Positions 1 to 8,005 of a stretch of DNA of 64,000 bases are shown one piece after another. This stretch comes from Oscillospiraceae bacterium (lineage in GTDB: Bacteria; Bacillota; Clostridia; Oscillospirales; Ruminococcaceae): the NCBI GenBank assembly GCA_902766785.1, contig CACXEO010000096.1:62001-126000 (forward strand), read 5' to 3'. The translations under genes and the position numbers were made by a program. Below the pieces are notes generated by a model, which saw only the letters and a program-made list of their open reading frames with translations, was not told the DNA's origin and searched no databases. Within the stretch, counting starts at the first letter, position 1. The number at the start of each line of letters is the position of its first letter.

Positions 1-362
1 TCCTTTGCGCGTGCCTTGTCACCCATCATTTCAATGGACTCGGCATTCGGGCCTACGAAGGCAACCCCGCAGCGCCGGCAGGTCTTGGCAAACTGTGCGT
101 TTTCCGATAAAAAGCCAAAACCCGGGTGAACGCCATCCGCCCCGGTCAGCTCGCAGGCCGCGAGGATTGCGTTGATATTCAGATAACTGTCCTTGGTAGC
201 CGCCGGTCCAATACAGACAGCCTCGTCGGCAATCTGCGCGTGAAGGGATCCGCGGTCGGCCTCTGAAAAGACCGCGACCGTACGGATTCCCAATTCCCGG
301 CAGGCTCTAATAATCCGCACCGCAATTTCCCCGCGGTTGGCAATCAGCACCTTGCTTAACAT
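1..362 (-). CDS. accC: Acetyl-CoA carboxylase, biotin carboxylase subunit (5' part only)
   Basis: Biotin carboxylase carries out the ATP-dependent carboxylation of biotin on the carrier protein AccB, the first half of the acetyl-CoA carboxylase reaction in the cytoplasm. Only the first 120 residues lie in the window; the gene runs off the left edge. The N-terminus [17 protein letters not shown] and the later [16 protein letters not shown] block are hallmark sequences of the biotin-carboxylase N-terminal domain. It is the last visible gene of the fab/acc operon, 87 bp after fabZ. In related Clostridia accD and accA follow; they would lie outside the window. The identification is firm, but the rest of the gene cannot be judged. 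Confidence 0.95.
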   Translation of the reverse strand, partial: MLSKVLIANRGEIAVRIIRACRELGIRTVAVFSEADRGSLHAQIADEAVCIGPAATKDSYLNINAILAACELTGADGVHPGFGFLSENAQFAKTCRRCGVAFVGPNAESIEMMGDKARAK

Positions 363-449
363 AAACCGTTCCCTCTCATATTGACTCGCCCGTCCGGAAA
401 AGCGGAAAGGCGTTTGATCTTTCCCGCGTCAAAAATACTAAGACCCGGT

Positions 450-881
450 TTACCGTTCCAGCGCACAGGTGAGTTCAGCAGTGACGGCCCGTTCGCCGTC
501 CACCGTTGCAACCGCCTTGCACACGCCGATTGGCCCGCGCTGCTTAATAATTTCCACTTCAAGCCGCAGAGTTTCTCCGGGGCTTACCTGGCGGCGGAAC
601 CGCGCCTTGTCAATCCCAGCGTAAAACGCTATCTTTCCTTTATTTTCCGGGACGCTCAAAATACAGACGGCACCCGCCTGCGCCAGCATTTCCATTGTGA
701 GGACGCCAGGCTGAACCGGATGACCCGGGAAATGCCCCTTGAACCAAAACTCATCCTCTTTGAGGTGTTTCAACGCCACACAGCGCACGCCCGGCTCCAG
801 CTCAACCACTTCGTCAATCAACAAAAACGGGTCACGGTGCGGGATAATTTCTTTAATCTGCTCCTGATTCAAAACCGCCAT
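450..881 (-). CDS. fabZ: 3-hydroxyacyl-ACP dehydratase FabZ
   Basis: FabZ removes water from 3-hydroxyacyl-ACP to give trans-2-enoyl-ACP in each round of type II fatty-acid elongation. The 143-residue protein has the full hot-dog fold signature, with [20 protein letters not shown] placing the catalytic His at about residue 50 and Glu at about 64. The ATG at 881 was chosen because AAGGAGA lies a few bases upstream and the protein then has the usual family length; the frame stays open further upstream but that adds 18 residues without similarity. It sits between accB and accC in one transcription unit. No unsaturation-type FabA partner is seen. Assignment is secure. Confidence 0.96.
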   Translation of the reverse strand: MAVLNQEQIKEIIPHRDPFLLIDEVVELEPGVRCVALKHLKEDEFWFKGHFPGHPVQPGVLTMEMLAQAGAVCILSVPENKGKIAFYAGIDKARFRRQVSPGETLRLEVEIIKQRGPIGVCKAVATVDGERAVTAELTCALER

Positions 882-906
882 ATCAGTTTCTCCTTCCAAG
901 CTTTTC

Positions 907-1347
907 CTATTCAAGCCGCAGAACCGGCTGGCCAAATTCCACCGGCGAACCGTTTTCTACGAGAAATTCCGCAACTCGGCCGTCAAATTCGCTCGCAACC
1001 TCGTTCATCAGCTTCATCGACTCGATAATAAACAGGACGTCGCCCTTTTTGACCGTATCCCCCACCTGGACAAAGGGGGCTTTATCCGGAGCGGATGCCT
1101 CGTAAAAGGTGCCGACAATCGGAGACTTTACAATTTTCCCATACAACTCCTTGGCGGGCTCCGCAGGGCCTGCTCCCGGAATGGCAGCAACCATGACGGA
1201 ACCCGCAGGCGCAGCCTGAACAAGAGGCTGGGGCCCTTTGGCTTTGATTTTCACCTTAACCTCTTCCGATTCAATTTCCACTTCGCCCAAACCGGAAGCG
1301 GAAAGTTTATCCATTAACTCATACACCTGTTCCAGTGTCAGTTTCAT
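907..1347 (-). CDS. accB: Biotin carboxyl carrier protein of acetyl-CoA carboxylase
   Basis: AccB carries the biotin that shuttles CO2 from biotin carboxylase to the carboxyltransferase. The 146-residue protein has an N-terminal helix (about 1-37), an Ala/Pro-rich linker (about 38-68) and a biotinyl/lipoyl domain. The biotinylation motif ESMKLMNEV puts the modified lysine at about residue 112. The gene lies between fabF and fabZ in the same operon, 26 bp before the fabZ start, an order common in Clostridia. The ribosome binding site before the ATG at 1347 is weak, so translation may partly depend on coupling to fabF. Length and domain order are normal. Confidence 0.96.
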   Translation of the reverse strand: MKLTLEQVYELMDKLSASGLGEVEIESEEVKVKIKAKGPQPLVQAAPAGSVMVAAIPGAGPAEPAKELYGKIVKSPIVGTFYEASAPDKAPFVQVGDTVKKGDVLFIIESMKLMNEVASEFDGRVAEFLVENGSPVEFGQPVLRLE

Positions 1348-1386
1348 ACGCTACCCATCTTTCCTTATATTCGCGTTTTTCAGGAA

Positions 1387-2622
1387 TTAGCCCTCATATT
1401 TTTTGAAACAGAGGGTGGCGTTATGCCCGCCAAAGCCGAGAGAGTTCGAAATCGCAGCCTTCAAATCTGCTTTCCGGGCGCCCTCCGTAACATAGTCGAG
1501 GTCGCACTCGGGGTCTGCGTCCCGGTAGCCGATCGTCGGGGGAATCACCCCTTCTTTCAGCGCCATAGCGCAGGCAATACTCTCCACCGCACCCGCAGCG
1601 CCGAGCAGATGCCCGGTCATTGACTTTGTCGAACTGATCGCAACTTTACCGGCAGCTTCGCCGAAGGCAATCTTGATCGCCCCGGTTTCATATTTATCAT
1701 TGAGCGGAGTAGAAGTTCCGTGCGCGTTGATATAACCAATCTCATCCGGTTTCAATCCGGCTTCTTCAATGGCGAAGCTCATTGCTTTTGCCGCCGCCTG
1801 ACCGTCCGGCGACGGGCTGGTGATATGATAAGCGTCGCAGGTGGCGCCGTAACCGGCTACCTCCGCGTAGATTTCTGCGCCGCGCGCTTTTGCATGCTCC
1901 AGTTCCTCCAGAACCAGAACCCCGCCGCCTTCCCCAATGATGAAACCATCACGCTGGGCGTCAAAGGGGATTGAAGCACGATCGGGATCAGTGCTTCTGG
2001 ACAAAGCGGTCATGTTGTTGAAACCTGCTACGGCAAACCTGGTCACCGTTGCCTCTGAACCGCCGGTAATGCAAGCATCCAGATACCCGTGCTTAATTGC
2101 CCTAAAAGCTTCTCCAATAGCATGGCTAGAAGTAGCGCAGGCAGTAACCGGGCAGAAATTTGTTCCTTTAAAGCCCGTTTTCATTGCAATGCTCCCGGCC
2201 GCCATGTTGGAAATCATCATTGGAATAAAGAAAACTGAAACGCGGTCCGGCCCTTTTTCAATCAACTTTGTATGCTCGGCCTCCATTGTCTGTAGGCCGC
2301 CAATCCCACTGCCGACAATGACACCAACCCGGTACGGGTCAAGGTCCTCGAATCTGGTTTTGCTGTCCTTTAATGCATCAAGTGCCGCGCCGACTGCGAA
2401 CTGGCAAAAACGATCCATTCTCCTGGTTTCTTTTTTCTCAATATAAATTGTCGGGTCAAAATCCTTAACCTCCGCCGCCAATTTTACAGGGCTGTCTGAG
2501 GTATCGAAGGAGCTGATCGGCGCAATGCCATGACGGCCCTCTTTCAAGGAAGCCCAGAATTCTTCATGTGTTTTTCCAATCGGGGTAATTGCCCCCATTC
2601 CGGTGATTACAACTCGTTTCAT
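1387..2622 (-). CDS. fabF: Beta-ketoacyl-ACP synthase II (FabF)
   Basis: FabF condenses malonyl-ACP with acyl-ACP during chain elongation and is the condensing enzyme used in every later cycle. The protein is 411 residues, the normal family length. The Cys-His-His triad is visible: VTACATSSHAIGEA (nucleophile Cys about 163), NAHGTSTPLND (His about 303) and STKSMTGHLLGAAG (His about 340). The ATG at 2622 is chosen because GGGAGG lies 6-7 bases upstream and it gives the classical MKRVVITGMG start. The end of fabG (stop at 2642) is only 19 bp upstream, so the two are co-transcribed. Secure. Confidence 0.97.
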   Translation of the reverse strand: MKRVVITGMGAITPIGKTHEEFWASLKEGRHGIAPISSFDTSDSPVKLAAEVKDFDPTIYIEKKETRRMDRFCQFAVGAALDALKDSKTRFEDLDPYRVGVIVGSGIGGLQTMEAEHTKLIEKGPDRVSVFFIPMMISNMAAGSIAMKTGFKGTNFCPVTACATSSHAIGEAFRAIKHGYLDACITGGSEATVTRFAVAGFNNMTALSRSTDPDRASIPFDAQRDGFIIGEGGGVLVLEELEHAKARGAEIYAEVAGYGATCDAYHITSPSPDGQAAAKAMSFAIEEAGLKPDEIGYINAHGTSTPLNDKYETGAIKIAFGEAAGKVAISSTKSMTGHLLGAAGAVESIACAMALKEGVIPPTIGYRDADPECDLDYVTEGARKADLKAAISNSLGFGGHNATLCFKKYEG

Positions 2623-2641
2623 ATTTTCCCTCCCAAAACAG

Positions 2642-3385
2642 TCACATGGACATTGCGCCATCTACGACAATGACCTGACCGCTGATATAGCCTGCGGCGT
2701 CGGAAGCGAGAAAAGCAACCGCAGCGGCAATATCTTCCGGTTTGCCGAACCGCCCGAGCGGCACACTGGAAAGGGCGGCAGCCTTCTGTTCGTCCGTGAG
2801 GACGTCAGTCATTGGGGTCTCGATAAACCCGGGCGCCACCGCATTAACGGTGATATTCCGGGGACCGAGCTCCTTGGCGGCCGTCAAAGTCATTCCAACA
2901 ACGCCCGCTTTTGTGGCGGAGTAGTTAAATTGGCCGGGGTTGCCGTAAAGCCCGGCAACCGAAGTAATATTGATGATATGCCCGCTGCGCTGGCGGATCA
3001 TGACGCCGCTGACATGGCGGGTCATATTGAAAACGCCTTTGAAGTTGACCGAGGCAACCATATCAAACTGCGCTTCAGACATCCGGGCCAGCAAACCGTC
3101 CTTTGTAATCCCCGCGTTGTTGACCAGCACATCTATCGTACCGAAGTGCTCTTTGACAGCCTTTGTCATCCCAGCGCAGGAATCAAAACTCGAAACATCT
3201 CCTATGAAGCACTCCGCCTCTACACCAAGGCTGCGGCAGGCTTCCGCCACCTGGTTCCCACCGTTTTTCACTTCACGCTCACTGTAACAGTTTACGGCAA
3301 TATTAAAGCCGTCAGACGCCAGCTTTTTCGCAATCGCCGCGCCAATTCCCTGGGATGCGCCCGTAATCAACGCTGTTTTTGCCAA
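2642..3385 (-). CDS. fabG: 3-oxoacyl-ACP reductase FabG
   Basis: FabG is the NADPH-dependent reductase that converts 3-oxoacyl-ACP to 3-hydroxyacyl-ACP. The Rossmann signature TGASQGIG lies at residues 8-15, NNAG near 90 and the catalytic YSATKAG (Tyr and Lys) near 150; the C-terminal VVDGAMSM is typical. I prefer a TTG start at 3385 because AAAGGAG lies exactly 8 bases upstream; the in-frame GTG at 3394 overlaps that ribosome binding site and would add three residues. The protein is 247 residues, normal for FabG. Its operon position between fabH and fabF separates it from housekeeping SDR paralogues. Confidence 0.96.
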   Translation of the reverse strand: MAKTALITGASQGIGAAIAKKLASDGFNIAVNCYSEREVKNGGNQVAEACRSLGVEAECFIGDVSSFDSCAGMTKAVKEHFGTIDVLVNNAGITKDGLLARMSEAQFDMVASVNFKGVFNMTRHVSGVMIRQRSGHIINITSVAGLYGNPGQFNYSATKAGVVGMTLTAAKELGPRNITVNAVAPGFIETPMTDVLTDEQKAAALSSVPLGRFGKPEDIAAAVAFLASDAAGYISGQVIVVDGAMSM

Positions 3386-3422
3386 TTGTAACACTCCTTT
3401 GTCTTATATCAAAACCCAACTG

Positions 3423-4421
3423 TTATTGCCACTCTATCAACGCGGCGCCGGCGACCAAACCTGCACCAAACCCAACAAAGCAGATCTTGTCACCCTTTTT
3501 CAGCCTTCCTGCCCGGTTTACCTCATCCAGACAGATCGGAATGCACGCGCTGGAAGTATTCCCGTATTTTTGAATATTGACCGCAAACTTCTCCATTGGA
3601 AGGCCAAGACGCTGCGCCGCCGTTTCAATGATCCGGATATTTGCCTGATGGGGAATGATCAAATCGATTTCCTCAGGCGAAATCCCCGCCTTCTTTGCAG
3701 CGTCCGTTACCGTTTCCGCCATGACTTTTGTCGCAAACTTATAGACTTCCTTGCCGTTCATATACAAACAGCCTTCCCTGTAGTCGCCGAATTCATCGTA
3801 ATCCATCGCAGGAGAAGGGTTACAGAACGGGTTGCGGGTTCCGTGATAGCGGCCAAATATATGTTTAGCTCCCGTACCTTCCACCTTAAGGCTGGACGTA
3901 AAAAGACCGTCCGCCCTTGTTACGACAGCCGCTCCGGCGCCGTCCCCGAAAAGGACACAAGACGCTCGGTCTTCAAAATTTGTAATGCGGGAAAGCATTT
4001 CGGAGCTGACGATCAACACGTTTTTGATCTTTTCGTCGGTTGTAAGGTAGCGGTTTGCCATATCAAGCGCATAGACAAACGCGGCGCAGGCGCAGCTGAT
4101 GTCAAATCCAACCGCATTTACAGCACCCAGTTTACCCTGAATCATGCAGGCGAGAGATGGCGTACAGTAATCCGGTGTTACAGTTGTCCCCAGGATCAGG
4201 TCAATATCCTCCGGCTGCAGTTTTGCCATATCAAGCGCCTGACGGGCCGCCTTAAGCCCCATGGACCAGCCGGGCTCCCCATCTGAAAAATGACGGGCAT
4301 GTATCCCTGTTCTTGTGCGGATCCATTCGTCCGATGTATCTAAGAATTCTGTAAAAGCCTCATTGTCAACACAAAGTGCAGGCACATACATACCTGTCCC
4401 CTTTATGGCTACGCCACTCAT
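3423..4421 (-). CDS. fabH: Beta-ketoacyl-ACP synthase III (FabH)
   Basis: FabH starts fatty-acid synthesis by condensing acetyl-CoA or branched acyl-CoA with malonyl-ACP. The 332-residue protein has the thiolase fold signature, with the active-site Cys at about 112 in FDISCACAAFVYAL, the His in LIIPHQANIRIIE and the Asn in KYGNTSSACIP. The ATG at 4421 follows a clear GAAAGGAG. It is the first gene of the operon, behind an intergenic region with a perfect palindrome (4470-4485). Between fabH and fabG, relatives often carry acpP, fabK and fabD; none of these is present here, so malonyl transfer and enoyl reduction must be encoded elsewhere. Confidence 0.97.
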   Translation of the reverse strand: MSGVAIKGTGMYVPALCVDNEAFTEFLDTSDEWIRTRTGIHARHFSDGEPGWSMGLKAARQALDMAKLQPEDIDLILGTTVTPDYCTPSLACMIQGKLGAVNAVGFDISCACAAFVYALDMANRYLTTDEKIKNVLIVSSEMLSRITNFEDRASCVLFGDGAGAAVVTRADGLFTSSLKVEGTGAKHIFGRYHGTRNPFCNPSPAMDYDEFGDYREGCLYMNGKEVYKFATKVMAETVTDAAKKAGISPEEIDLIIPHQANIRIIETAAQRLGLPMEKFAVNIQKYGNTSSACIPICLDEVNRAGRLKKGDKICFVGFGAGLVAGAALIEWQ

Positions 4422-4469
4422 TCACATGGCTCCTTTCAAGCTTCTCTTCTTGCATCCAAAAACATAAAC

Positions 4470-4485
4470 TGGTATAATTATACCA
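4470..4485. promoter_or_regulatory. Perfect 16-bp palindrome in the fabH/aroE intergenic region, possible operator
   Basis: The sequence TGGTATAATTATACCA reads identically on both strands and contains a TATAAT on each strand. It lies about 50 bp upstream of fabH, where the -10 element of the fab operon promoter is expected, so a bound protein could block the promoter. No good -35 hexamer is visible for either strand. The sequence does not match the FapR or FabT consensus sites as I know them. Operator function is inferred from symmetry and position only. Confidence 0.45.
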
Positions 4486-4597
4486 TATTTTTCTCCAAAA
4501 TTTGTTGGTTTTACGCAAATATTAATTTTTTATTCATAAATCCGGCGTTCTTTTACAGTAAAATTTGCAAAAAGTATGGAGGAAAAACTTTTTCACA

Positions 4598-4621
4598 GTT
4601 TCAACATTTTGCTGTTGAAAC
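4598..4621. repeat. Inverted repeat upstream of aroE
   Basis: GTTTCAAC (4598-4605) and GTTGAAAC (4614-4621) are perfect inverted arms separated by eight bases. They overlap a possible weak plus-strand promoter (TTGCTG around 4609, TATACA around 4632) in front of aroE. This could be an operator or a small hairpin. The rest of the 4422-4686 gap is AT-rich and holds no gene that I can see. Confidence 0.35.
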
Positions 4622-4686
4622 TAAAACACATTATACAAAAAGTTATTTGAACTGTACAGCAAAAATTGATGAAAAAAGGACTCTTT

Positions 4687-5559
4687 ATGGAACATTATGT
4701 ATTGACAGGCCATCCTCTGGGGCATTCGGTTTCCCCGGTTATTCACAAACGCCTTTTTGCCCTTTCCGGGCATGAAGGCTGCGATTACAGCCTTCTCCCG
4801 ATACCGCCCGAGGATTTTACCTCCCGTTTCCAGGAACTTTCCCGTCTGAGCGGCTTCAATGTTACCATTCCTCACAAGCAGGCTGTCATCCCACTACTCG
4901 ATTCTATAGACGTTTCAGCCCAACGGTACCACGCCGTCAACGTGGTGCATAACAACAACGGGACGCTGACGGGTTATAATACCGACGTTACCGGCTTTCT
5001 CAAAAGTGTCGAACGGCTGGGGATCACCCTTTCCGGAAAGCGGGTGCTGGTGCTGGGCTACGGCGGTGCAGGGAGAATGATGGCCGCCGAAGCCGCCTGG
5101 CAGGGTGCGGAAGAGGTCTCCATCGCAGCCCGAAAGAGCAGCCTGGAAAAAGCTGAAAAATTAGCGGCAGAATTCAGAAAAGCAGTGCCTCACTGTAAAA
5201 TTTCCGCCCTTTTGCTGGAAGAAGCGGGCGGCGGGTACGACCTAATTGTCAACTCCACTCCTGTTGGGATGTATCCCCACACCGAGGCCTCCCCCTTGCT
5301 CAAAAAACAGCTTGAAGGGAGCAAAGCCCTGTTTGACGCTATCTATAACCCCGCTCAAACCCGTCTGATGGCCGATGCAGCGGAATGCGGGCTGATTGTT
5401 TCCGGCGGGATGACTATGCTGGTCTGGCAGGCTGCGGCGGCTCATGAAATCTGGTACGGGGCACGGTTTGAAACCAAAGATATCGAACGGTTGATCCGCG
5501 AAATGGAGGATTATATCCTCACTCATTTTCAGCGGCAGCCCTGTGGGAGACAAGTATGA
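4687..5559 (+). CDS. aroE: Shikimate dehydrogenase (NADP+)
   Basis: AroE reduces 3-dehydroshikimate to shikimate with NADPH, the fourth step towards chorismate. The 290-residue protein shows the substrate-binding HSVSPVIH near the N-terminus, NVTIPHKQAV with the catalytic Lys at about 64, GYNTDVTGF with the catalytic Asp near 100, and the nucleotide-binding VLGYGGAGRM near 125. The ATG at 4687 is preferred because AAAGGA sits 6 bases upstream; in-frame TTG (4666) and ATG (4669) codons come before that site. The stop overlaps the aroK start by 4 bases (ATGA), indicating translational coupling. Confidence 0.95.
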   Translation: MEHYVLTGHPLGHSVSPVIHKRLFALSGHEGCDYSLLPIPPEDFTSRFQELSRLSGFNVTIPHKQAVIPLLDSIDVSAQRYHAVNVVHNNNGTLTGYNTDVTGFLKSVERLGITLSGKRVLVLGYGGAGRMMAAEAAWQGAEEVSIAARKSSLEKAEKLAAEFRKAVPHCKISALLLEEAGGGYDLIVNSTPVGMYPHTEASPLLKKQLEGSKALFDAIYNPAQTRLMADAAECGLIVSGGMTMLVWQAAAAHEIWYGARFETKDIERLIREMEDYILTHFQRQPCGRQV

Positions 5560-6080
5560 ACCATATTTTTTTATGCGGCTTTATGGGCTGTGGAAAAACC
5601 ACTGTGGGGCAGGCCGCGGCACAACTTGCAGGCTCGGCTTTTATCGACCTGGATGAAGCCATTGTTTCACATACCGGCAGAACAATTCCAGAAATTTTCA
5701 GCGAACACGGAGAGGCGTATTTCCGAGAGCTGGAAACGGCTGTTTTAGCAGAAGCAGCTTTTTCATCAAAGCCGTCTATAGTGGCGACCGGAGGCGGCGC
5801 CCTCATCTCCTCAACAAATGCTGAACTCTGCCGGAAACGGGGCGGTATTGTTTTTTTAGACACACCTTTTGAGGTTTGCTACAGCCGGATCCACAGAGAT
5901 CCTAACCGCCCAGTCGCCGCCTCCCGAAGCCGGGAAGAGCTTCTAGAGCTCTTCCGCATCCGCAGCGGCCTTTACCTTGCCAACTCTACCGTTGTACTGC
6001 CAGATGGCCCTCTGGAAGAACGGGCCGCAAAAATAGCTGCACTTCTGCAGCAGCAGAATGGATCGAGCCAGCTTAGCTGA
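5556..6080 (+). CDS. aroK: Shikimate kinase
   Basis: Shikimate kinase phosphorylates shikimate at the 3-hydroxyl with ATP. At 174 residues it has normal length. The Walker A motif GFMGCGKTT lies at residues 8-16, FIDLDEAIV contains the metal/substrate Asp, FRELE the shikimate-binding Arg, and TGGGAL the substrate Gly-rich loop; the lid RDPNRPVA follows. It overlaps aroE by 4 bp, so the two consecutive pathway steps are made from one transcript. No other aro gene is in the window. Confidence 0.95.
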   Translation: MNHIFLCGFMGCGKTTVGQAAAQLAGSAFIDLDEAIVSHTGRTIPEIFSEHGEAYFRELETAVLAEAAFSSKPSIVATGGGALISSTNAELCRKRGGIVFLDTPFEVCYSRIHRDPNRPVAASRSREELLELFRIRSGLYLANSTVVLPDGPLEERAAKIAALLQQQNGSSQLS

Positions 6081-6095
6081 ATAAGGAGGGTGATC

Positions 6096-6566
6096 ATGCG
6101 TCTTTGTTTTAAGCAACGTCTTTTTTCATGGTTTGACAGCTACGACATTTACGATGAATCCGGCAGTGCTGTATATATGGTTCGGGGCAAGGCCTCCTGG
6201 GGGCATCGGCTTGAAATTTACAATGCCGCGGGCGCTTACCTGGGGCAGGTCAAAGAAGAGATTTTCTCTTTTATGCCCCGTTTCCGCATCTACCTGGGGG
6301 ATACCTGTATTGGGCAGATTAAAAAGAATTTCACCTTTTTTAAGCCTTCCTTTTCCCTGGACTGCAATGACTGGCAGGTAGACGGGAATTTTATGGAATG
6401 GGAGTACCGGGTGACAAAGCTTGACGGGCGGCTGGTTATGACAGCATCCAAAGAACTCTTCCGGCTGACTGACACCTATATTCTCGACATTGCCGATCCG
6501 GAAGACGCTCTTTTGTGCCTGATGATTGTCCTTGCCATTGATGCCGCTAAATGTTCCAATGAGTAA
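6096..6566 (+). CDS. LURP-one-related / YxjI-like protein
   Basis: The 156-residue protein resembles the LURP-one-related family (tubby C-terminal-like beta-barrel fold). It is rich in aromatic beta-strands, with the typical alternation YDIYDESGSAVYMVRGK, HRLEIYNAAG and VTKLDGRLV. No catalytic motif is visible and the molecular role of bacterial members is unknown to me. The ATG at 6096 follows AAGGAGGG by 5 bases. It is 15 bp after aroK, probably on the same transcript, and is closed by the terminator at 6587. Nothing ties it to aromatic synthesis except position. Confidence 0.75.
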   Translation: MRLCFKQRLFSWFDSYDIYDESGSAVYMVRGKASWGHRLEIYNAAGAYLGQVKEEIFSFMPRFRIYLGDTCIGQIKKNFTFFKPSFSLDCNDWQVDGNFMEWEYRVTKLDGRLVMTASKELFRLTDTYILDIADPEDALLCLMIVLAIDAAKCSNE

Positions 6567-6586
6567 CGTTGTTTTTACAGAAGTAA

Positions 6587-6620
6587 ACCGGGGACGCTGT
6601 TTTGCGTCCCCGGTTTTTAT
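6587..6620 (+). terminator. Rho-independent terminator after the aroE-aroK unit
   Basis: An 11-bp perfect stem (ACCGGGGACGC paired with GCGTCCCCGGT) with a short T-rich loop is followed by TTTTTAT. It closes the aroE-aroK-LURP-one transcript. From here to the next terminator (6621-6822) the DNA is AT-rich and I see no gene. Confidence 0.92.
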
Positions 6621-6822
6621 GTTATGAAAAGCTGTCTTTATATAACTCTGCTTTATTAATAATTAGTTAATGACAACAAGCCTTTTATTTATGTTAATAC
6701 AATAGTTTTTATTTCTAAAGTGCCGCCTGCTTTTCCTTTTCTTATCGGCATCAATTCCGCCGACACTTTTTACGGTCGGCCGCTAGTCTCGGCTTTTTAC
6801 CTCTGCAGGTACAAAAAACACC

Positions 6823-6869
6823 AAAAAGTGCAAGGGGCCGCCGTTGAACGGCGGCCCCTTGCACTTTTT
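6823..6869. terminator. Bidirectional terminator downstream of the YerB-like gene
   Basis: A 21-bp perfect stem (left arm 6823-6843, loop TTGAA, right arm 6849-6869) begins with AAAAA and ends with TTTTT, so it can terminate from both sides. On the minus strand it follows the YerB-like lipoprotein gene by 25 bp. Confidence 0.93.
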
Positions 6870-6893
6870 AAACCGGTTTACCCGGGTACGCTT

Positions 6894-7970
6894 TTATTCA
6901 CCCGAATCGGAAGCACTCGAACCGCCTTCCAGCACGGTCGCTCCTTTTTCACCGTTCGGAACAACGCAGACCCACGTTTTTCCGGTGTTAAAAGAAACTG
7001 GCTCCCCCTCACTGCCAGTAAATGTAAACATGGCGTTATAGGCGCCCTTGCTCCAATTAATCGCCTCAAATTTTCCTTTAGAAAGGTAGTAGCCGCTCCC
7101 TGCTGTAAGATCATACCGGGTGAGGTAGGTATCCCCAATCTGTGAAGTAGGCGAGTAGAGGATCACCACATTGTCAACCGCCACCTGTTTTTGGTTGTTC
7201 GCGTCAATATGCGGCTGGCCGTACTGGCTCTTCAAATATTTGCCGGACGCCTGATCATATTCGAAGACCGCAGTGGTATACCCTGAAAAGCGCACAGTCG
7301 CTTTCTCTGCCGCACCGCCGGTAAGGGAGGCGCTCTCCCCCTCTTTTACAAAATTAAAGGCCTGCGGGCAGTTGTAGGACATGGAAAACCCTTTTTTCTC
7401 AATCGCCGGTTTTAAAAGCTCGGTACTGGTATAGAAAGTGTGCTCCCTTCCAACGCCGCTGCTTGCCCGCTCCTTGTCCTGTAGAAAGCTGGTGCCGGAA
7501 AAAACCATGCCGTCAATATCCTCAATATTGTACTCCTTGAGGGCGTCGTATCCAGTAGTGCTGCCGCCGAAGTGGACAAACAACGCATGGAACGGCTCAC
7601 TGAGCTGGGGGTAATATTCCCGTACCGAACGGGTCGGCCCAACTTTCGGCACCGCGTCGGGATCAGCGTACATGCACATCAGGCGGGTGATTCCTCCTTC
7701 GGTTACCGCTTCGTAAACAATGTCAGCATCGGTAATTCCCCACTGTGGAAGGGATTGCTTAATATTGCTTACCATGACAGCGACCGGACGCTTGCCGACG
7801 GCCTCCGTACTGAACCCGTCTTCCCCCGTTAGAGGATTAATGACCGCGGCCGGCTCCGAACTGCTTTCCGACGACGAAGACTGGGACGATTCACCACCGC
7901 CGTTACAGCCGGTAAACAGGGTAAGACAAAGTGCCGCGGCTAGGGTAAAAGCCGTTATTCTTTTTTTCAT
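6894..7970 (-). CDS. DUF3048 (YerB-like) lipoprotein
   Basis: This is a 358-residue exported lipoprotein. A signal peptide (MKKRITAFTLAAALCLTLF) ends in the lipobox LFTGC with the lipidated Cys at about 22, followed by a Ser-rich spacer (about 28-40). The body has DUF3048 hallmarks: NPLTGE, RPVAVMVSNI, ADIVYEAVTEGGITR and GPTRSVREYY. Bacillus YerB is the known relative; its biochemical role is not settled. It is 35 bp downstream of the DHHW gene on the same strand, so it may be co-expressed with that envelope pair. A weak second ribosome binding site allows independent translation. Confidence 0.9.
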   Translation of the reverse strand: MKKRITAFTLAAALCLTLFTGCNGGGESSQSSSSESSSEPAAVINPLTGEDGFSTEAVGKRPVAVMVSNIKQSLPQWGITDADIVYEAVTEGGITRLMCMYADPDAVPKVGPTRSVREYYPQLSEPFHALFVHFGGSTTGYDALKEYNIEDIDGMVFSGTSFLQDKERASSGVGREHTFYTSTELLKPAIEKKGFSMSYNCPQAFNFVKEGESASLTGGAAEKATVRFSGYTTAVFEYDQASGKYLKSQYGQPHIDANNQKQVAVDNVVILYSPTSQIGDTYLTRYDLTAGSGYYLSKGKFEAINWSKGAYNAMFTFTGSEGEPVSFNTGKTWVCVVPNGEKGATVLEGGSSASDSGE

Positions 7971-8005
7971 TGGGAGTACCTCTTTTCTTTCTCAGGATGT
8001 TTCCG

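Noticed and set aside
381..1028. Long open frame on the plus strand opposite fabZ/accB
   Set aside because: It is the antisense shadow of two clear genes, has no ribosome binding site and no recognisable domain.
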